Of a stretch of 64,000 nucleotides of DNA, positions 46,613 to 59,717 are shown one piece after another (positions within the stretch are counted from its first letter, which is position 1; each line of letters begins with the position of its first letter). Source of the DNA: Crotalaria pallida (lineage: Eukaryota; Streptophyta; Magnoliopsida; Fabales; Fabaceae); assembly GCA_037953625.1 (NCBI GenBank), contig CM075654.1, forward strand, positions 54,319,001 through 54,383,000, in the 5' to 3' direction. The position numbers were made by a program, and so were the translations under genes. Under the pieces are notes generated by a model that made no database searches, was not told the DNA's origin, and worked only from the letters and a program-made list of their open reading frames with translations.

Positions 46613-47890
46613 AAAATGAACATTATAAAACTAATTTTATATCAGGTAAAATTTATTTGATTTTTCGGAAAAAAATATTTTTTTAATGTTATTCAAAGTA
46701 GATATTGATTTCTTAAAATCTTGGTTTCCTTTATCTCTATCTTTACCCAATAATAAATTATTGAAAAAAAATCCAACAATTAAAAAAAAAGTTAGAGTTT
46801 CAAACAACATTAAGAGTTAAGACTTTGATTTATCAAAATTAATGCAATTACTAATTAAAAAAATAAAAAAAATCGTGAAAATAAAAAGAGAAGAAGAAAG
46901 ATAATGTAAAGGTTGAATGTTTTTGACAAAACAAATTAAAAGTAAATACTAAATAGTGGATAATCCTATAAAAAAAGAAAACAAAAAGAACATAATAATA
47001 AATATAATTCGATATCACGTAAAATTGATGTGATTTTAATGTTTAGTATTAATTATATTATTAATTAGCATATATCAAATAATAAAATTAGTTTGATATT
47101 GGGTAAAATTGATTTGATTTTGATGTTTAGTATTAATCAAATTATCAATTAACATATAGTATAACAATTAATTTAATTTCATATCAGGTAAATACAAAAT
47201 ATGGACAATCCTATATATAAAAAAGAAGTCAAAAAGAACATAATAAAACTAATTTCATATCAAATAAAATTGATTTGATTTTGATGTTTAGTTTTCATTA
47301 AATTATCAATTAACATATATCGACCAATCAAATTATATGTTTTCATATCAATTATGGTATATTCAAATTATTGTATTAAACAAATATCGGTATCAATTGA
47401 TTTTAAAGCCAAATCTTCTTTGCTAAAATTGATTTGATTTTGATGCTTACTATTAATTATATTATCATTTAACATATATCATCAACCAATAATTAAATTA
47501 TTTTGAAATTATTTATATAATTTAAAATCAATTATGGAATAGTTGAATTATTATATTTAGTAAATATTGATATCAATTTATTTCAAAACTATTTTCTTTC
47601 CTTTTTTACTCTATTTAATCATTTTAATTTATAACTTTAATAATTTATTATTCCATTTTAACATTTTAATGTAGTATTTGGTAATAATTGGTCAGCTTCT
47701 TAAATTATTCGATTATGGAATATTTGAATTATTAAATTAAATAAATATTGATATCAATTGATTTTAAAACCATTTTCTTTCCTTTTTTACTCTATTCATC
47801 ATTTTAATTTATCAAGTTAATAATTGATAATTCCTTTTTAATATTTTAGTGCATTATTTTGTAATGATCGCTCAACTTCTTCAATTATTT
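46613..47890. repeat. Degenerate A+T-rich tandem repeats
   Basis: No gene. AAAATTGATTTGATTTTGATG followed by ATTATCAATTAACATATA recurs at about 47025, 47105, 47265 and 47425. A longer unit of about 180 bp (TTATGGAATA, GATATCAATT, CTTTCCTTTTTTACTCTATT, TCAACTTCTT) occurs at about 47530-47700 and again at 47710-47885. It is probably an old satellite-like or duplicated transposon remnant. Confidence 0.6.
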
Positions 47891-48324
47891 TCTATCAATC
47901 AAAATTTATGTAGTATTATTTAGCATTTCCTAAAATCTCAATTTCCTTTATCTCTATTTTTACGCAATAGGTATTGTTTTTAGTAATCATGGAAATACCA
48001 CATCATCATTTCATTAATTGAAGGTATTGTCTTTTTGTATTATATACTCCATTTTAAACTTTTTTTTAAGGGATATACTCCATTTTAACCTTTGTATTGC
48101 CTAGGTGTGGAACTTATAATGTAATAAAGACTGTTTAATTCATATTATTAATATTAATTTTGTTAATCATAAATCAAAGATAAGAGACTAAAAAATGATG
48201 ATTAGTGAATAATTTAATATAAACATCAAATAAGTTTTTTAACATTGAAAATGATCAATCATCACATCAGTCCCTGTAGGATTTATTTGGTAAACGTCTT
48301 TTTTTGAAAAATTAAATTAGTAGC

Positions 48325-48371
<47 letters not shown>

Positions 48372-48468
48372 ATCAACTTGGTGTTTTCCACCAAATTTGA
48401 TAACCTATGCTTCAGGTGAATAAAATTACCTCTATTTAATATTTATTCAATCTTAACATAAGTGTGTA

Positions 48469-48700
48469 CTCCATCCATTTTACAAGGATGATAATAAATT
48501 TGAAAAGTAAAAAAATTAGGAGATATGTATTTAATGATTTGTTTAACACATCAACCAATTATCAAACACTTAATTTAATGCATTGACCAACCAATCGCAA
48601 TTCAAACTTTTCAATTTTTAAGTTTTTCATTAATTACTTTAAATTTAGTTTGGAACAAAATTTGTCATTTTTCACTATTATCGTTGTGGGACGGAGAGAG
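48469..48700. mobile_element. Stowaway-like MITE
   Basis: The ends CTCCATCCATTTTACAAGGA and, on the right, TGTGGGACGGAGAGAG form an imperfect inverted repeat of the CTCCCTCCGT class, next to TA on the left. No coding capacity. Confidence 0.55.
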
Positions 48701-49327
48701 CAGATATTAACATTCCAATTGGTCCATTCACACTCATCAATAACAATTTTAAAAATTCAGCAATTACTCATAATTGGTTAGAAAATAGAGCAAATAGCAA
48801 AAAAAAAAAAAAGTTTTGCTAAGATTACTACATGTAGAAATAAACTCAAGTTCACATTTATCACTCACTCGAAACATAAAATATAGCACTTTCAAACAAT
48901 GTTTATCTACAATAGATTACTTAACATTCCAATTTGTTATGACATTCAATGCCATTCACACACCGATCATTGAAAGAGAAAGAAAAGCCATTGAAACCCA
49001 TCAATATGCCACACCCCTAACTTGATATTTCATTTGATCCTTATTACAAGTCATTTTTAATTAAATTACATTATTAATTAAATTATTTCATTTGATCCTT
49101 ATTACATTATTTTGGACCCTTTTCAAAGCTCATAACAAGGATTTGGTTTACTCGTATGGTAATTGACTTTTAAATCCTTTAGATTGTTTGTATCAGTTGC
49201 GAACTAATGGGATGGGAGTACCCTTGTGCTCCTTGTTTGCTTTTTTAATGTTATTGTTTTCTTTGTTGTTCAAAAAAAAAATTATTAATTAAATTTAAAA
49301 GAGTTAATTATAAGACTATATTTAATA

Positions 49328-49609
49328 CTCCCTTCGGCCTTGTATGTAAGACTATTTTAGATAGGGAAAAAAATTGGTCCTATTTGTAAGACCCTATTCA
49401 TATTTCCAATGACATTTAATTACTTATTTCCAAAAACATACACTTCTATTAGGTCAACACTTTTTAAAGTCCCAATAACAACTACATGGATAATTTTGGA
49501 AAAATATATTAAATGTTTACATTTCCAATAACACTAACAAAATTATTCCACTTTTTTGATTGACTTAAATTTTCCCAAAATGATGTCACAAATAAGACCG
49601 GAGAGAATA
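49328..49609. mobile_element. Stowaway-like MITE
   Basis: The ends CTCCCTTCGGCCTTGTATGT and ACAAATAAGACCGGAGAGAA are inverted repeats flanked by TA on both sides, as for Tc1/mariner-type MITEs. Confidence 0.65.
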
Positions 49610-49854
49610 CTACTCTCTATATCTCTCCACTTTATTACTTTCAATTGAAAATATCAACTCTATTAAAAATCATTAATTGAATTGATTTTTATTTCATTAA
49701 AATCTTGACCTTATATTATTAAAATGTTGACCTTAATTTTTATTTTTTATAATCAAAGATATTTTCTTTTACTTTTGGTTTGATGACGTTTATCTTTTAT
49801 TCGGAGACAATAGCGTGTGAGTCTGAAATATTTGCAATATGTATAGCTAACTCT

Positions 49855-51070
49855 TCCAATGGTGATATTTTTTTTAACTTCATAATAAATATGTTTTTTT
49901 TAAAGGATAATAAATATATTTTGAATATAGAGTACAATGAAAAAAGTTGAATTCATATATTATTATTATTTTTATTATATACATATATATGGAATTATTA
50001 TTATTATTATTTATATTATTGCCTAATGAATAAATTTATATATATTATATGGATTTTATTGAAAAAATAAAAAAAATTATATGTTAGATACATCTATCCT
50101 TACATAGGCACATTATGACCCATGAATGAATCAATGTCCCATTTGTTTGTAAAAGTACTAGCTGGGATGATTACGTCGGAGATTATTTCCTCAGTTCCAC
50201 TTTAATTATTTTTTTAGTATAAAAAATATGTTCTTATATAAGTGTTATTTTAAATAACCAATACAGAACTAATTAATTATTTTTTATATAATTTTATCCT
50301 TACCTAATTAAGAAAAGAGATAATAAGGGAAAAATTATAATAAATATAATTATAAGAGAGATAAATGACAAATTAAATATCATGCTAATTTAATTCAAAA
50401 AGACAAAAAGACACGTTATCAAAATTTTTTAATCCTAGAACTATACTCTAAAAGGATATTTAAAATGAAACGAAAAGAATAATTTTTTACTGTATTAATA
50501 AGATGAGATGATATAATACCTCCTAAAACCAATAAATAAAAAAGATACATCCCTAAATATTTATCACTTTATATAAATCCCATATTATGTATTTGGCGTT
50601 TTTACGTCATTTGGTTGAGTATATAATATGAGTTTCACATACAGTGATATATCTTTGATGGGTTATTGGTGATTTTAATTTTTTATTTGGCAATACCTTG
50701 TTTAATAGATTATCGGTAGTTTTAATTTTTTTTATAAGCACCAAGAGTATCCTCCAATCGATAGTCAAAGTCTAATATCCTCCGAGGCATAGAGATCACA
50801 AAAATGTGTTTTGTCTATACCAACAAAGTCTTTTTTAGGTGGTTTTAATTTTTTTTCCTCCTGTTTTAGTCAAAAACTTTGCCCGTATAAAAGTTCCTAC
50901 ACATGTTGCATAACGTGGACCAACCAACAACTATCTATATATGTATGATATGCTCATAGTATTTCATCTATAAATTGGTTTGCAAACTATCATACTCTCT
51001 GACAAACAATTTGTTTGGTTTGGGAGTGAGGCGAGGCCTTTGGTTGTATTGCTTATTGTACCTTCTGTGC
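49855..51070. other. Upstream region of SCPL gene 2
   Basis: Similarity to the gene 1 upstream region begins near here (TTCATAATAAAT, then GCCTAATGAATAAATTTATA). An unrelated stretch follows (50060-50880), and similarity resumes in the core promoter. No gene. Confidence 0.55.
50969..50975 (+). promoter_or_regulatory. TATA box of SCPL gene 2
   Basis: TATAAAT in the same block as in gene 1. The leader is longer here, 95 bp from box to ATG against 50 bp in gene 1, and contains no upstream ATG. Confidence 0.7.
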
Positions 51071-52371
51071 ATGGCCATCACAAATACAATGTTCTACTAC
51101 TTAGTATTACTTATCATTTCCCTAAGCTTTGTGTTGATCCAATCAGCACCAGAAAGAGCTCTCATAAAACAGGTTCCCGGCTTCAATGGCAAGATCCCTT
51201 CCAAGCACTATGCTGGGTATGCTATCTCTATCCAATTTTACATTAAAAGTCATTTCTACTCAGAGAATCTCTAACAAATTCTTTTTTTTTTCTGTGATTT
51301 TTTTTTTATTTCACAAGTATTACTGTATTTGATACATTTGAATAATGAAAGAATATAATTGCAAAATGACTGATTCATTGGCCTTGGTTTGGGACATTGA
51401 AGGTATGTGACAGTGGACAAAGGTCATGGGAGGAACTTGTACTACTATTTTGTTGAATCGGAAGGTACACCATCAAAAGACCCGGTGGTTCTATGGCTTA
51501 ACGGTGGACCAGGGTGCTCTAGTTTAGATGGCTTTGTATATGAGCATGGTAAGAAAATCTTGTCAAATTTTACTTTGTCCTTTTCATACATTTCAATGGT
51601 TTGTCATTTAATTTACCGTTGTCCTAACCATAAAGTACTGGTTGCATTCGGTATCAACATTCGCAGCACGAATCCTCAAAGTATTCTTTAATATTTTTGC
51701 ATCTTTTCTGATACGACTTGGACACAAGATATGGCTCCAATTCCATGTGAGATATGACCACGATATTTGTTTTAATAAAAATTTTTATTTTCATACTCTA
51801 TTGGATTTTAATCATAGGTCATTTTTTAGAAAGATTTTAATTATATGTTACTTTATATTCCTGCTCCTGAATATAAGCTTTTTTTTAAAGATATTTTTTT
51901 GTCCTTAATATAAATCTCATTTCCAATTTCCAATAACATTAATTACTTCTTTTCCACAAACACTCCTATTTACTCAAACATTTTTTAGATTCACAAAAAT
52001 AATTATAGAGATAATTTTGAAAAAGTGTACCAAATATTTACATTTAACTAACTTTTTTAAAAGGTGTAAAAATTGATCAAAGGTCATAATAAGGACTGGA
52101 GGGAGTATTTCTTATGAATCATTTATTGTTTTTTCTTTTTTGTTCTTATTAAATGTTTTAACTATCTATATTTTTTTTTGTTCATTAATGAGTGTGAATT
52201 TTTCAAAAAAAGTTGAGAGAGTAAAATTGTAATGTTACAATTTATTCTCATATAATTTATAAAACTAACTATTTTTTTTAGGATGTGTAAATCGGTTAAG
52301 TATGTCCTGGAATAAGTAGTGGAGGGAGTAGTTGTTTACTAACACTTATCCCGGGCGGCTTTTTAATTATC

Positions 52372-52423
<52 letters not shown>

Positions 52424-55400
52424 AAATAAAACATCCAATAATATCTTCTGAATTTTGAGACCTAATTGATACCCGTTTTATCCACCGTCAACCCCTTGTG
52501 GGATGATCATCATGGTTATTAGTATAATGGGAAAAAAATCCTACAATATTTGTTTAGATTCCATGTATACGCTAAAAAAATTTAATCCTATTTGTTTATA
52601 TTTTTCGAAAAGTTAATTTTTATTTATGAATTAGGATCCGTTGATATTAAGTGTAAATCTTGTGCACTTACATTTTTAAATAACTTTTTATTTATTATTA
52701 AATTTAGGGTTCTCTTAACCTCAGCCCTAAACAACCAAAAATGGATGATTTTTCTTGGAAATTGATGCATTGAAGAAATCAAAAATTTAAAGTTTTAATT
52801 TTTCAAAAAAACTTATTCATTTTGGGTTTTTATCCATCCTCAGTTTTAAGGGCCACGCCGAGGTTAATAAATTCCTTAAATTTATAAATTCAACCGTTGA
52901 ACTCAATGTTCTAATTAAGTAGATCAAGTCTATAAAATTTCGTCGAATATAAAAATTATTTGATACTTCATTTCACCATTCTAGGTTAAAGCATAATACA
53001 TTATTTGAAATATAAGTAAATATGCATTATTAGATTATATACCTATGAATTTCAAAATAATTTAAAATTTGGTATGCATGATTATCATGATAATAACAGT
53101 GATTAAAATGATAAATTTCATAATTAAAAATATTTATTTAAAGGTGTAAGTGAACAAAATGTACACATGATATCGACTAATCCTAAATTTTTATTTAAAT
53201 CATCATAAGATAACGGATTCGCAAGAGATTGTGTCATATGCTTTTTCAAAAAGAAGAAGATTTCATAAAAAAGTATCGGAGGTGTACTCAAGTTAATACT
53301 TACAAGACATTTTTTTCATAAGAGAAAAAACTTTTTATTAAACAGCTAGGAAGTAAGAGTTTACCACCTGCTGAAAACCAAAAGAGTCTTACAAGGCATT
53401 ATTTATGCTATATATTGAATTTCCAAAAGATTTCATATGTTGATGTATATGTCGTATTATTAGCCTAATGCATGGGATATGATCTACATCTCTTTGCACA
53501 GTGTCTTAAAAAATATTTAGATTCCATGTATGTTAAAAAAAAAAAATCATATTTTGTTTATTTTTTTAAAAGTTAACTTTCATTTATATCCAAATATTTT
53601 GGTTTTATCGGATCAGTCTTATAAATATGTATCGCATCGGTCGGTTTAATCGAAAAATTGGTGAACCAGACCCCTAACCGATATGGTACGTCTCATACTC
53701 TCCCAATTGGTTTTTAATATATTCTTTTCTTATAAAAAAAACCGATATGGTACGTCTATTCAACCGATTGTGTAGCAAACTGGAAAAAAAAACCGGCTAG
53801 AATTCCAATAAATTGTCAAACCGGCCGGAATTTTGTGAAGGGATTGGGGCGGATTCCTCTTTTTAGTGTAAAATCTTTAGTGTAAAATCTTAAAAATGAT
53901 CTCGTTTTTCAATTTTTAAATTCTTATATTTCAAGCCCGAGGAAATACAAGACATTATTATATATATAGTGAATTTTCAAAAAATTCTCACGTATTGATA
54001 TCCATATCCTATTGTTCCGAGTTTTCTTTAAATTTCTGGATGGAATGATTTGTTCTAATTTCATGAATCTAATTTGTTTATTATGTGTCTAATTCGTTAT
54101 GATTTTCAGGTCCTTTTAATTTTGAAAAACCAAAAAAGAAGGGAATCCTACCTAAGTTGCAACTCAATCCATACAGCTGGTCAAAGGTCTGATAACTTCT
54201 CACAAATCTTGCTACCACAGTGAAAGTAGAAAAAAGGGGGGAAAAAGATTCTTGCCTTTGAATCTTGATTGCTAAAAATTTAATTGATTGCAAAAAAAAT
54301 TATTACTATTAAATTTAATTACTAATAATTTAAGTGATTATGACAATAATTTAATTTGTTATATATTTTTAGTTCCTTTTGAATAAAAATATTTGTGCCT
54401 TTGGATAATTGTTAGTTAAACTCTATGGAAAGATCAACCAGAAAAAAAAAACTCTACAAAAATCGAAAAATAACATATTTTATTTCTTATATGTTGGGTT
54501 GATGATTATCTCTGTGCTTAAGCAATGGATGGATGTTGCCTGTTATCAATGTATTTGAGAATCTACTTTGCATTTTAGGTTTCCAATATTATATATTTGG
54601 ATTCTCCATCTGGAGTAGGGTTTTCATACTCAAAGAATCAAAATGATTATAAAACTGGAGACTTGAAGACTGCCTCAGATTCACATGCTTTTCTCCTTAA
54701 GGTAGTTACGGAAACCAGTAGAGAACTTAGACCAAAATAATTGAAATTTTGAATCAGTAAGTCCATATACTTATCATAATGCTAACTTGTCTACTTTATT
54801 TTTGAATAAACCAGTGGTTTAAACTATACCCTGAGTTTCTTAGTAACCCATTGTTCATTGCTGGAGAATCATTTGCTGGAGTTTATGTGCCTACTCTTGC
54901 TCGTGAAATAGTGAAAGGTAATATGTTATTCTCTGAATGTGTTAAATTACTTGTCAAAACTTAGAGTATCATAAAAAATATCTTTTCTACAGGAATTGAT
55001 GCCGGTGCAAAGCCCAAGTTGAATTTCAAGGTCATTTATCTTTACTTCAAGTGATACAGTGATCATATTATGTTTACGGTTATTTGACAAAATAATGAGG
55101 TTATTTCAATTTACAGGGTTACATGATTGGAAATGGTGTTACAGATGAAGAATTTGATGGTAATGCTATTGTTCCGTTTGCACACGGTATGGCCCTTATC
55201 AGTGATCAAATTTATGAGGTAAAAAGAATACCTTTAATTGTTTTCGTTTTTTTTAGAACAAGAAAAATTGGATTAATAAAAGTAGTAGGGTGCCAACCCA
55301 AATATAAATATGGACTTAACTAAGCCTAATTGACATAACAAGTATAATTGATATTAGTTCAACACACATTGATACCATAAAGTTAGTTTTTACTAAGATT

Positions 55401-58028
55401 GACTTTAAGTCGGAAAAGAAGCTTAACTATTTTAATCACATTTTATTCATTTTTGATAAGTTAACTTTCATTTATCTTTGAATTGAACCTAATTGGTCCA
55501 CGAACATTGTGTTATATATAATTAATTTGAAGTTATTGTATTTTTTTAACTTGAGCTCAAATTGAGGTAACCTATTCAATCTATTTGCATAATTACCATT
55601 GCTGATACCTAGTAAGAAGTGAGTGATAAAAATATGCATCAATTAAAAGCAAGTTTGGAACTTCATCTTCTCGTTTTGTCTTGTCATTCCATTGTTTAAA
55701 AACTTTCTATAGATATTTAATCAGTTAGACGTGCATTGTGTCATCAAATGCAGGAGGTCAAAAAACAATGCAATGGAAATTACTATGACCCGATCAATAA
55801 AAAATGCAAAAGCATGCTTTCAAAAGTGGATAAGGTGATGAATTACTATACCATACTCCTAGCATGGAACAAGCTTAAGATGAATGTGACACTAATTCAT
55901 GTCTTTTTTTCTTCGACAACAGGCAATTGCAGATTTAAACATATATGACATTCTAGAACCATGTTATCATAGCCCAGAGACACAAGCCAATACAACATCT
56001 AATAATAGGTTGCCACTTAGCTTTAGGCATTTGGGTCAGACAGAGAGACCTCTTCCTGTGAGGAGAAGAATGTTTGGTCGTGCTTGGCCCCTAAGAGCAA
56101 CAGTGAAGGCCGGAATTGTACCATCTTGGCCACAACTTAACGCTAATCTTGATGTTCCATGCACGGTAGGTTTCTTTGCTCCTTTCTTTTTTTTGGTAGA
56201 CAAAATCTTTGCTCCTTTCTATCTATACCCTTTCATATTTATTTCATATCTTTCAAATAATTATCTTGGCTTTATTACTAATGTCTAAGTATATACGCTT
56301 CATAAGTACTTCTTTTTTGTGCAACATCAAAAGCTTATAGCTAAAGGATAAAACAACGAAAGCAATTTTGAAATGGACACTCAACTCAAAATAGTGAGAT
56401 AAACATAACTCCTAAAATAATTTAAAGTAGAAAATGTTTGAACATCTTTTATCTTCTCTTCTTCTTAACATTATATATTTGAAATACTTCTTAATTTAAT
56501 CAATGTTAATGTACTCATTGTACCATTTCAGCACGATTCATCTAGGGATCGAAGGGAGAACAAGACAAGTGTGGCTGTTGTCCACAATGCTTCATATATT
56601 TTTAAAATTCGTTATATATATATATAATTATATAAAAGTACCATAAAAAAATATTTTCTACATGCATATATAATTTGTGTATAATTGATCTCCCAATTTG
56701 ATGTTTTAATTTGAATTCCCTACATATATGCTTTCATGAAGTGATAGTTTAATTTATGCATGACGTAATTCATATAACTTGGATTGTTGGTATAGTTATA
56801 TATATTGCTTGTATAACACATAACAATGTCTAATATAATGTGAAGGATGATGAAGTTGCAACCGAATGGCTGAACAATGAAGCTGTCAGGAAAGCAATTC
56901 ACACTGCAGAGGTATGTTTTGTGAGTAATTTACCTATGTTATGGAACAAAGTGTTAAATTGTGGTCTTTGGGATGAAGCAGAAAAGTGTGGTCAAAGAGT
57001 GGGATTTATGCACAAACCAACTTGAATACCATCGTAATGGTGGGAGCATGATTGGGTACCATAAAAACCTAACTTCCAAAGGATATCGAGCACTTATATA
57101 CAGGTTAATATCAGACTTAATCTCCTTTTCTGTCATTTACAAGAAATACTACAATCAATTGATACATTCAATTGCATATAATATGAAATTTGAAAGTTAG
57201 AAAAAAATTCGCCTTTTCTTTTTTCAAAATTATATGATTAAACCTGGTTGATAAAACTTTCAATATTTATAAGTTAGACCAGTTAAGTTCTGGTCCTATA
57301 TTACATGATATATAAAACCTACAAAAATTAAAACATTTCTCATTTTGTCTATACAAGATGAGGCCTTCTTGAACCATTATTTGAGTTCCTCCTTAACCAC
57401 TTTGTTCATTTACTGCGCAACAGTTTGTTTCTTTGATTGCCATAATCTATGATGTTTCACACACTTCAAGTTATATAAAGTACCTTCTTTTTGGTTGTTT
57501 GTTAAGAAGTCCTACTTACCTTAAGATACATGTTGTTGGCAGTGGAGATCATGACTTGTGTGTTCCTTATATTGGGTCTGAAGCGTGGACCAGATCAATG
57601 GGTTACAAGATTGTTGATGAATGGAGGCCTTGGTTTGTCAATAAGCAAGTTGCAGGGTACTTCTAGAGCTCCTTGCCTCATCCTTATTTTTCTTGTTAAT
57701 GAATTTTCAAATAATGAAATGACATTGTCTAAGATTATGTAGCTATTCATTAATGTTTTATAAATCCAACTAAAAGTTCGTAAACTATTTACTTTTCATT
57801 ACAGGTATACACAAGGATATGACAAAAATCTTACTTTTATTACCATAAAGGTTCGTACATAATAATGTTTTTACTGTAATTAGAAAATTATGTTAGGTTG
57901 GTTTGGTCTTGACTCTTGACCCTATTTTGATTATTTTGGTGCAGGGAGCTGGGCATACTGTCCCAGAATATAAACCTCGAGAGTCATTGTATTTTTACAA
58001 GAGATTTTTGTCTGGATTGCCTTTATAA
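51071..58028 (+). CDS. SCPL20: Serine carboxypeptidase-like protein, SCPL20 type (gene 2)
   Basis: Tandem paralogue of gene 1, 496 aa. Exons: 51071-51216, 51403-51548, 54110-54186, 54579-54701, 54815-54917, 54993-55030, 55117-55218, 55754-55834, 55923-56165, 56846-56911, 56982-57103, 57543-57656, 57805-57850 and 57945-58028. All junctions are GT-AG, and exon sizes equal those of gene 1 except exon 1. A signal peptide (MAITNTMFYYLVLLIISLSF) leads to NGGPGCSS (82-89), nucleophile Ser183 in GESFAG, catalytic Asp in GDHDLCVP (417-424) and His473 in GAGHTVPEYKP. LDSPSGVGFSYSK has Ser where gene 1 has Ala. Intron 2 is enlarged (2.6 kb, with a TA run at about 52377-52418 and MITE-like DNA). Intron 7 keeps only scraps of the LINE seen in gene 1. 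Expected role: peptidase in the secretory pathway or vacuole. Substrate unknown. Confidence 0.9.
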
Positions 58029-58456
58029 GAAACAAACATAGGCAAAGGGAGCAGTCATTCTGTTTTGGATGTTCTTATATTTTTATGCTTCATCAATTAG
58101 TTAAAATTGAAAAAGTGAATGATTAGTTGCTATATCTATCTATCTATCTCATGGTTATTGAATCGATATTCATATCGCGTATCAGAAGATTGATTTTTCG
58201 AATCATGATTTGAATCGAATCATGAATAGTAAGATACATAACTAATAATAAAAGATAACACAAAATATATTTTATGTAAATATATAATAGATATAAGCAT
58301 TTTCAAGTCAAAAAATTCATTGAAAACTAATAAACTAAAATATAAACCTCCAAATTCAAATCAAAATAAATCCAAAATCCAAAAAAAAAAAAGAAAAGAA
58401 AAAGAAACTAGACTAAATAAGTTCTATATTTCAAATAGCCATTATTGATCATTCTT
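58029..58456. other. 3' flank of SCPL gene 2
   Basis: Similarity to the gene 1 flank ends at a TATC microsatellite near 58130-58150. The rest is A+T-rich with an ATCATGATT/AATCATGA-type repeat cluster near 58200-58230. No gene. Confidence 0.45.
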
Positions 58457-58960
58457 CATCCGCAAGATCAACGTCACTTAGTTCATCCTCCTCAAGTAAT
58501 GTCAATTCTTGTTCCTCTTCCTCTTCATCTCCTACAATCTCTTGAATTTCATTCTCATATTCAGTCATAGGAGACTTTCCCTTATCATTTCTAGCATTTA
58601 AGTTTTTTGGACCTATTTAAAAAAAAAATTAATGAGTGTTTTACTATGTATGTAACTATTTAGAATAGATGTAAAGTATAAGTTATAAAATTTAAACTAA
58701 TACCTCTCTTTCCCTAATTTCTTTCACAACCAGTAGCACTACATGTTGGACTCAAAAATCTTATGGCTATCTTTTGTAACTCTTTACACTCTCCACCAAA
58801 ACTTTCCCACCACATAGGTATGAAAACAAAAGCCAATATCAAATCAATTAATTATACAATTATAGGATTAAATCAATTAATGTTATACACTTGTATGCTT
58901 CCTCTCCCTTGTGTCAATTGCCATGCTCATTCCAAAAAGCCCCCTAGTTGCCTTGAATTT
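58457..58960 (-). pseudogene. hAT transposase C-terminal remnant
   Basis: On the minus strand, starting next to LTR E, a GLFGMSMAID segment is followed by an A+T-rich, intron-like gap. Next come MWWESFGGECKELQKIAIRF and SPTCSATGCERN, the hAT C-terminal dimerisation signature (WW, ELQ-IA, CERN). A further gap leads to an acidic tail (VGDEEEEEQELTLLEEDELSD) ending in TGA at 58457-58459. The usual W and the rest of the dimerisation helix after CERN are missing. The N-terminal part was cut off by insertion of E. Confidence 0.65.
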
Positions 58961-59717
58961 TGTAACACCCTATGTAATAATTACCCTTAAACCCGAAAAT
59001 TAGGATTCAAAATTCCTTTTTAAAACGAATATGATAAATTGCCAAAGTACTATTTCCTTTCATTAATACAAAACATCAGAGTTATAAAGCAGAAGACTTC
59101 ATACATCATTAAGTAAAAGTTAAGGAACATAGTTACACCAAGTTCATTAATCCAAAATACAAAATAGTATTTTAGCTCGGCCAACTGGCCGAGACTCATA
59201 CAAAACACATTTTCCGACTCTAATGACTTACTCTCCCTGTGAGGGAGAGTGATCCTGCTCGGCCGGGGACTGCGTCTGCTCGGGCTCAGGACCTGAAAAA
59301 TGGTAAGGAGGTGAGCATTACACAGAACTTAAGTAAGCAGTTTCTAACATGACATACCGAACTACCAAGCCAAACACAAGTAGTCAATTAGCATATAAAT
59401 AACATGTAATCAAACCATATATCACATGCATACATCAACACTAAGCTCGGTTCACATCATGCAATCTCATTTAGCTCGGCTCACAACATATAATCTTATT
59501 TAGCTCGGCTCACATCCGTATCCAGTTCGTCCATTACCTATTAGTTATACCTCGGTTCATCCGATTAATTCCCCTTATACCCTTTCCTACATTCTTACAC
59601 TCGGTTTCTCGGCCACTACTCTCTTACCTCTGTAAACCATCTTTATCTCGGATTCATTACTCATTATTCCACTTTTACATATCTTACAATCTTTTACTCT
59701 TCTCGGATGCATACACC
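58961..59717 (-). mobile_element. LTR E, minus strand, C-type family (partial)
   Basis: On the plus strand it begins TGTAACACCC, the complement of an LTR end in GGGTGTTACA. Read on the minus strand it shows the acceptor TACCATTTTTCAG/GTC, GCCGAGCAGGATC and the ACTCTCCC/GGGAGAGT hairpin with TCACA loop. All match solo LTR C. Element D interrupts it at 59718, so its other end and any internal region lie outside the window. Confidence 0.75.
59230..59250 (-). other. Conserved LTR hairpin (E)
   Basis: Stem ACTCTCCC/GGGAGAGT, loop TCACA on the minus strand. Confidence 0.6.

Larger units (their letters stand above)
47891..49854. other. Intergenic, A+T-rich, with MITEs and a TA microsatellite
   Basis: No supported coding region. 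A TA-dinucleotide run spans about 48331-48369. Two Stowaway-like elements are listed separately. The small ORF at 48816-49025 lacks any recognisable motif. Confidence 0.5.

Noticed and set aside
48816..49025. 69-codon ORF in the spacer before gene 2
   Set aside because: Short, A+T-rich and motif-free, with no promoter or homology I can see.
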